Of a DNA stretch of 64,000 nt, positions 60,614-64,000 are shown piece by piece (positions within the stretch are counted from its first letter, which is position 1; each line of letters opens with the position of its first letter). The notes below the pieces were generated by a model. That model searched no databases, had not been told where the DNA came from, and saw nothing but the letters and a program-made list of their open reading frames with translations. Source of the stretch: Curtobacterium sp. 458 (lineage in GTDB: Bacteria; Actinomycetota; Actinomycetes; Actinomycetales; Microbacteriaceae); assembly GCF_030406605.1 (NCBI RefSeq), contig NZ_CP129104.1:1438072-1502071 (forward strand). Reading direction: 5' to 3'. A program made the position numbers and the translations under genes.

Positions 60614-61644
60614 TGAGCGACCACGACCTCACCAAGGAAGAAGAGCACGAGCTCGCCGCCGTCAAGGCCGCGACGCTCATCGAGTCCCTGCCCTGGCTGA
60701 AGCGGTTCTCGGGCAAGGTCGTCGTCGTCAAGTTCGGCGGCAACGCGATGATCAACGAGGACCTCAAGCGGGCCTTCGCCGAGGACATGGTGTACCTGCG
60801 CTACGCGGGGTTGCACCCGGTCGTCGTGCACGGCGGCGGGCCGCAGATCTCGGCTGCGCTCAAGGAGCAGGGCATCGAGTCCGAGTTCCGCGGCGGGTAC
60901 CGCGTCACCACCACCGAGGCGATCACCGTCGTCCGTGACGTCCTGGCCGGCGAGGTCAACCGCGAGATCGTCGAGCTCATGAACGAGCACGGCGACGGCC
61001 TCGCGGTCGGCGTGTTCGGCGACGGCGGTTCCCTGTTCACGGGCGAGAAGAAGGGCGTCGTCGTCGACGGCGAGCACTTCGACCTCGGCCACGTGGGCGA
61101 CATCACGCACGTCGACCCGTCCGGCGTCCTCGCCGCGATCGAGGCCGGCCGGATCCCGGTCGTCTCGAGCATCGCGATCGACGACGCCCACCCGGACCAG
61201 GCGCTCAACGTGAACGCGGACGCCGCCGCTGGTGCGCTCGCCATCGCACTCAAGGCCGCGAAGCTGATGATGCTCACGGACGTCCCCGGGTTGTACCGGA
61301 ACTGGCCGGACCGCGACTCCGTCGTCGACCTCATCGCGGTCGAGGAACTCCGCGAGCTCCTGCCGTCGCTCGAGTCGGGGATGATCCCGAAGATGACCGC
61401 GTGCCTCGACGCCGTGGTCGGCGGGGTCGGCGGGGCGACGATCATCGACGGCCGCATCCCGCACTCGATCCTGCTCGAGGTCTTCACGCTCCGCGGCGCG
61501 GGCACCGAGGTGATCCCGGACCCGAGCCGTCGCACCGAGAACCAGATGACCCACGCCGAGATCGGCCGACGCGTCGCGTCACCGTCGATCGACAGCAGCA
61601 CCGGCCAGCACGTGGCCAGCGCGACCGAGAAGGGACAGCAGTAG
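60613..61644 (+). CDS. argB: acetylglutamate kinase
   Basis: 343 aa. Amino-acid kinase fold: VVVVKFGGNAMI, HGGGPQISAALKEQGI, and LNVNADAAAGALAIALKA near the nucleotide site. An extra ~30-residue tail (after IPDPSRRTENQM) extends beyond the family end, but ESGMIPKMTACLDAV is intact. Arginine feedback is common for this type. ATG overlaps the argJ stop (TGATG). Confidence 0.96.
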   Translation: MSDHDLTKEEEHELAAVKAATLIESLPWLKRFSGKVVVVKFGGNAMINEDLKRAFAEDMVYLRYAGLHPVVVHGGGPQISAALKEQGIESEFRGGYRVTTTEAITVVRDVLAGEVNREIVELMNEHGDGLAVGVFGDGGSLFTGEKKGVVVDGEHFDLGHVGDITHVDPSGVLAAIEAGRIPVVSSIAIDDAHPDQALNVNADAAAGALAIALKAAKLMMLTDVPGLYRNWPDRDSVVDLIAVEELRELLPSLESGMIPKMTACLDAVVGGVGGATIIDGRIPHSILLEVFTLRGAGTEVIPDPSRRTENQMTHAEIGRRVASPSIDSSTGQHVASATEKGQQ

Positions 61645-62882
61645 TGAGCACCGAGACGCAGACCGAGACCTGGAACGACCGGTTCGGGGCGTCGCTCATG
61701 CGATCCCTGACCCCGCCGAAGATCATGCTCGAGCGTGGCGAGGGCTGTCGGGTGTGGGACGTCGACGGCAACGAGTACCTCGACTTCCTCGCCGGCATCG
61801 CGGTGAACTCGCTCGGGCACGCGCACCCCGCACTCGTGGAGGCCGTCGCCGACCAGGCCGCGAAGCTCGTGCACGTCTCGAACTACTTCGCGACGCCGCC
61901 GCAGCTCGAGCTCGCCGAGCGCCTGAAGCGCATCACGGGTGCCGGGGACGCCGGTCGCGTGTACTTCGGCAACTCGGGCGCCGAAGCGAACGAGGCCGCG
62001 TTCAAGCTCGCGCGCCTGAACAAGGGCGCGGACGGGAGCAAGACCCGGATCCTCGCACTGAAGCAGGGCTTCCACGGCCGGACCATGGGCGCGCTCGCAC
62101 TCACCGGCAAGCCCGCGCTGCAGCAGGACTTCCTGCCGATGGTCCCGGGTGTCGAGCACGTCGACTCCAACGTCGAGGCGCTCGAGTCCGCGTTCGACGA
62201 CCACGTCGCTGCGCTCATCCTCGAGCCGATCAAGGGCGAGGCCGGTGTGGTGGACCTGCCCGAGGGCTTCCTGCTCGCGGCACGCCGCCTGACCGAGGCG
62301 CACGGCGCGCTGCTCATCCTCGACGAGATCCAGACCGGTGTCGGTCGCACGGGCAACTGGTTCACCTACCAGGGGCACGGCTTCACCCCCGACGCGATCA
62401 CCATCGCGAAGGGCATCGCCGGCGGCTTCCCGATCGGCGCCCTCGTCACGTTCGGCTGGGCGTCCGACCTCTTCTCGGCCGGCCAGCACGGTTCGACGTT
62501 CGGCGGCAACCCGCTCGGCACCCGTGTCGCGAACGCCGTGCTCGAGGAGATCGAGCGTGCGGACCTCGTCGCCGGTGCGGTGACGAAGGGCGAGCGGATC
62601 CGTGCGGGCATCGCGTCGATCGGTTCGCCGCTCGTGCAGGAGGTCCGGGGCACGGGCCTGCTCATCGGCGTCGGGCTGACCGGTCCGGTCGGCCCCGCCG
62701 TCAACCAGGCCGCGCTCGACCGTGGCCTCATCATCAACGCCCCGAACGAGTCGAGTCTGCGCATCGCGCCGCCGCTCGTCGTGTCCGACGCCGAGATCGA
62801 CGAGTTCGTGTCGATCCTCGGAGAGAGCCTGGCCGCCGTCGCGGCCGAGCAGGGCACCGCCGACCAGGAGACCCCCGCATGA
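61644..62882 (+). CDS. argD: acetylornithine aminotransferase
   Basis: 412-aa class III PLP enzyme. VYFGNSGAEANEAAFKLAR, LALKQGFHGRTMGAL, the PLP Asp region LLILDEIQTGVGRTG and the Schiff-base Lys in AITIAKGIAGGFPIGA are all present. GTG start overlaps the argB stop (TAGTG). ATGA overlap with argF. Confidence 0.96.
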   Translation: MSTETQTETWNDRFGASLMRSLTPPKIMLERGEGCRVWDVDGNEYLDFLAGIAVNSLGHAHPALVEAVADQAAKLVHVSNYFATPPQLELAERLKRITGAGDAGRVYFGNSGAEANEAAFKLARLNKGADGSKTRILALKQGFHGRTMGALALTGKPALQQDFLPMVPGVEHVDSNVEALESAFDDHVAALILEPIKGEAGVVDLPEGFLLAARRLTEAHGALLILDEIQTGVGRTGNWFTYQGHGFTPDAITIAKGIAGGFPIGALVTFGWASDLFSAGQHGSTFGGNPLGTRVANAVLEEIERADLVAGAVTKGERIRAGIASIGSPLVQEVRGTGLLIGVGLTGPVGPAVNQAALDRGLIINAPNESSLRIAPPLVVSDAEIDEFVSILGESLAAVAAEQGTADQETPA

Positions 62883-63886
62883 CCCGCCACTTCCTCCGCG
62901 ACGACGACCTGAGCCAGGCCGAGCAGTCCGCGATCCTCGACCTCGCGGCGCAGATGAAGGCCGACCGCTGGGCCGCGAAGCCCCTCGCCGGGCCGCAGTC
63001 CGTGGCGGTCATCTTCGACAAGTCCTCCACCCGCACGCGTGTGTCGTTCCACGTGGGCATCTCCGACCTCGGCGGCAGCCCGCTCGTCATCACGACGGCG
63101 AACAGCCAGCTCGGCGGCAAGGAGACCCCGTCGGACACGGCACGCGTCCTCGAGCGCATGGTGTCCGCGATCGTCTGGCGCACGTACGCCCAGTCGGGTC
63201 TCGAGGAGATGGCCGACGGCACCCGTGTCCCCGTGGTGAACGCCCTGTCCGACGACTTCCACCCCTGCCAGCTCCTCGCCGACCTCCTCACCATCCGCGA
63301 GCACCGCGGCACGCTCGCGGGCCAGACCGTGGCGTTCGTCGGTGACGGCGCGAGCAACATGGCGCAGTCGTACCTGCTGGCCGGGGCGACCGCGGGCATG
63401 CACGTCCGCGTGGCCGCGCCGGAGTCCTTCGCGCCCGCAGCGTCGGTCGTGTCGGACGCCGAGCAGCGCGCCGCGATCACGGGCGGCTCCGTCCTCGTCG
63501 TCTCCGACCCGGTCGCTGCCGTCGCCGGTGCAGACGTCGTCGTCACCGACACCTGGGTCTCGATGGGCAAGGAGGACGAGAAGCAGGCGCGCCTCGACAC
63601 CTTCGCCGGCTACCGCGTGGACGACGAGCTGATGGCGCACGCGGCCGACGACGCCGTGTTCATGCACTGCCTGCCCGCCGACCGTGGCTTCGAGGTCACG
63701 GCGGAGGTCATCGACGGCCCGCGCAGCATCATCTGGGACGAGGCGGAGAACCGTCTCCACGCCCAGAAGGCGCTCCTCGCCTGGCTCCTGGCCGCGAACG
63801 CGGCCGAACCGGCCGCGGCCGCGAACACGGTCGAACCGGCCGCGGCCGCGAACACGGTCGAACCGGCCGCGGCTCCCACCAACTGA
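62879..63886 (+). CDS. argF: ornithine carbamoyltransferase
   Basis: 335 aa. Carbamoyl-phosphate motif [19 protein letters not shown], and the ornithine loop [13 protein letters not shown] are present. The body ends near LLAWLLAAN; the last ~27 residues are three near-exact 9-residue repeats (NAAEPAAAA / NTVEPAAAA / NTVEPAAA) encoded by 27-bp tandem repeats. ATGA overlap with argD; AAGGAGA follows for argG. Confidence 0.97.
   Translation: MTRHFLRDDDLSQAEQSAILDLAAQMKADRWAAKPLAGPQSVAVIFDKSSTRTRVSFHVGISDLGGSPLVITTANSQLGGKETPSDTARVLERMVSAIVWRTYAQSGLEEMADGTRVPVVNALSDDFHPCQLLADLLTIREHRGTLAGQTVAFVGDGASNMAQSYLLAGATAGMHVRVAAPESFAPAASVVSDAEQRAAITGGSVLVVSDPVAAVAGADVVVTDTWVSMGKEDEKQARLDTFAGYRVDDELMAHAADDAVFMHCLPADRGFEVTAEVIDGPRSIIWDEAENRLHAQKALLAWLLAANAAEPAAAANTVEPAAAANTVEPAAAPTN
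63794..63872 (+). repeat. 27-bp tandem repeats in the argF 3' end
   Basis: Copies at 63794-63820, 63821-63847 and 63848-63872 of GCGAAC(AC)GGTCGAACCGGCCGCGGCC; copy 1 differs at two or three bases. They add an Ala/Glu/Pro tail to the enzyme. Confidence 0.9.
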
Positions 63887-63912
63887 CACCCCCACCCCCA
63901 AGGAGAAACCAC

Positions 63913-64000
63913 ATGGCAGACCGCGTCGTACTGGCGTACTCCGGAGGCCTCGACACCTCCGTCGGCATCGGCTGGCTCAAGGACGCCACCGGCAAGGACG
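63913..64000 (+). CDS. argG: argininosuccinate synthase, 3' partial
   Basis: First 29 codons: [20 protein letters not shown], the PP-loop ATP-binding motif SGGLDTS typical of argininosuccinate synthase. AAGGAGAAACC precedes the ATG, 26 nt after argF. No argR or other gene lies between argF and argG. It is cut by the right edge. Confidence 0.93.
   Translation, partial: MADRVVLAYSGGLDTSVGIGWLKDATGKD

Overview
The window is very GC-rich, densely coded, mostly single-copy chromosomal DNA. Gene content and order (DUF1844-infC-rpmI-rplT-TrmH-pheS-pheT-argCJBDFG, actinobacterial-type FmdB/MscL/5-FTHF ligase, LAXTG-type anchor, DHA2 exporters, many leaderless starts) point to an actinobacterium of the Micrococcales, most likely Microbacteriaceae; Curtobacterium is my best guess. 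No rRNA, IS element, prophage, CRISPR array or replication origin is visible.

Layout. 1-6.4 kb: end of a secreted NlpC/P60 peptidase, a candidate 31-aa leader peptide, an HNH endonuclease, tRNA-Arg(CCT), an aldo/keto reductase divergent from its TetR repressor with twin operators, and a MATE exporter next to a MarR regulator. 6.5-16 kb: a wall-anchored choice-of-anchor G protein, NAD synthetase, a flotillin, an APH-type kinase, and a DHA2 exporter coupled to a TetR gene. 16-24.4 kb: small redox and membrane genes, a PrsW protease, then a block holding a highly divergent S-adenosylhomocysteine-hydrolase-like protein, an amidohydrolase/deaminase, a DUF985 cupin and a polar amino-acid ABC transporter. 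24.5-33 kb: oxidoreductases, a pyruvyl-transferase-like protein, a YkcB-like GT39 glycosyltransferase and a CitE-like lyase. 33-37.5 kb: a ~1300-aa helicase-like protein with degenerate Walker A and B motifs. 37.5-45 kb: PgsA, MscL, FmdB, 5-FTHF cyclo-ligase, GalU, GNAT, tRNA-Ala(CGC) and a secreted repeat protein. 45-51.7 kb: a secreted amidase, a PIG-V-like mannosyltransferase, a GH2 glycosidase, a MaoC hydratase and a maltokinase-like kinase. 51.7-64 kb: translation genes (infC with an apparent AUC start) and the arginine operon, running off the right edge inside argG.

Three genome-scale habits stand out. First, a palindromic repeat family (core GACGGGAGGC or GACGGCCTGGAGGC) forms hairpins after many genes, and single arms of it lie in frame inside several coding sequences. 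Second, many genes have a TANNNT hexamer 6-8 nt before the start codon and no Shine-Dalgarno site, the signature of leaderless mRNAs. Third, short tandem repeats sit at gene ends (argF, the amidohydrolase, the maltokinase-like gene) and in one divergent promoter.

The best candidates for something undescribed are the SAH-hydrolase-like/deaminase/cupin/transporter block (17.8-24.4 kb), the pseudo-helicase (33.2-37.1 kb), and the dispersed palindrome family.
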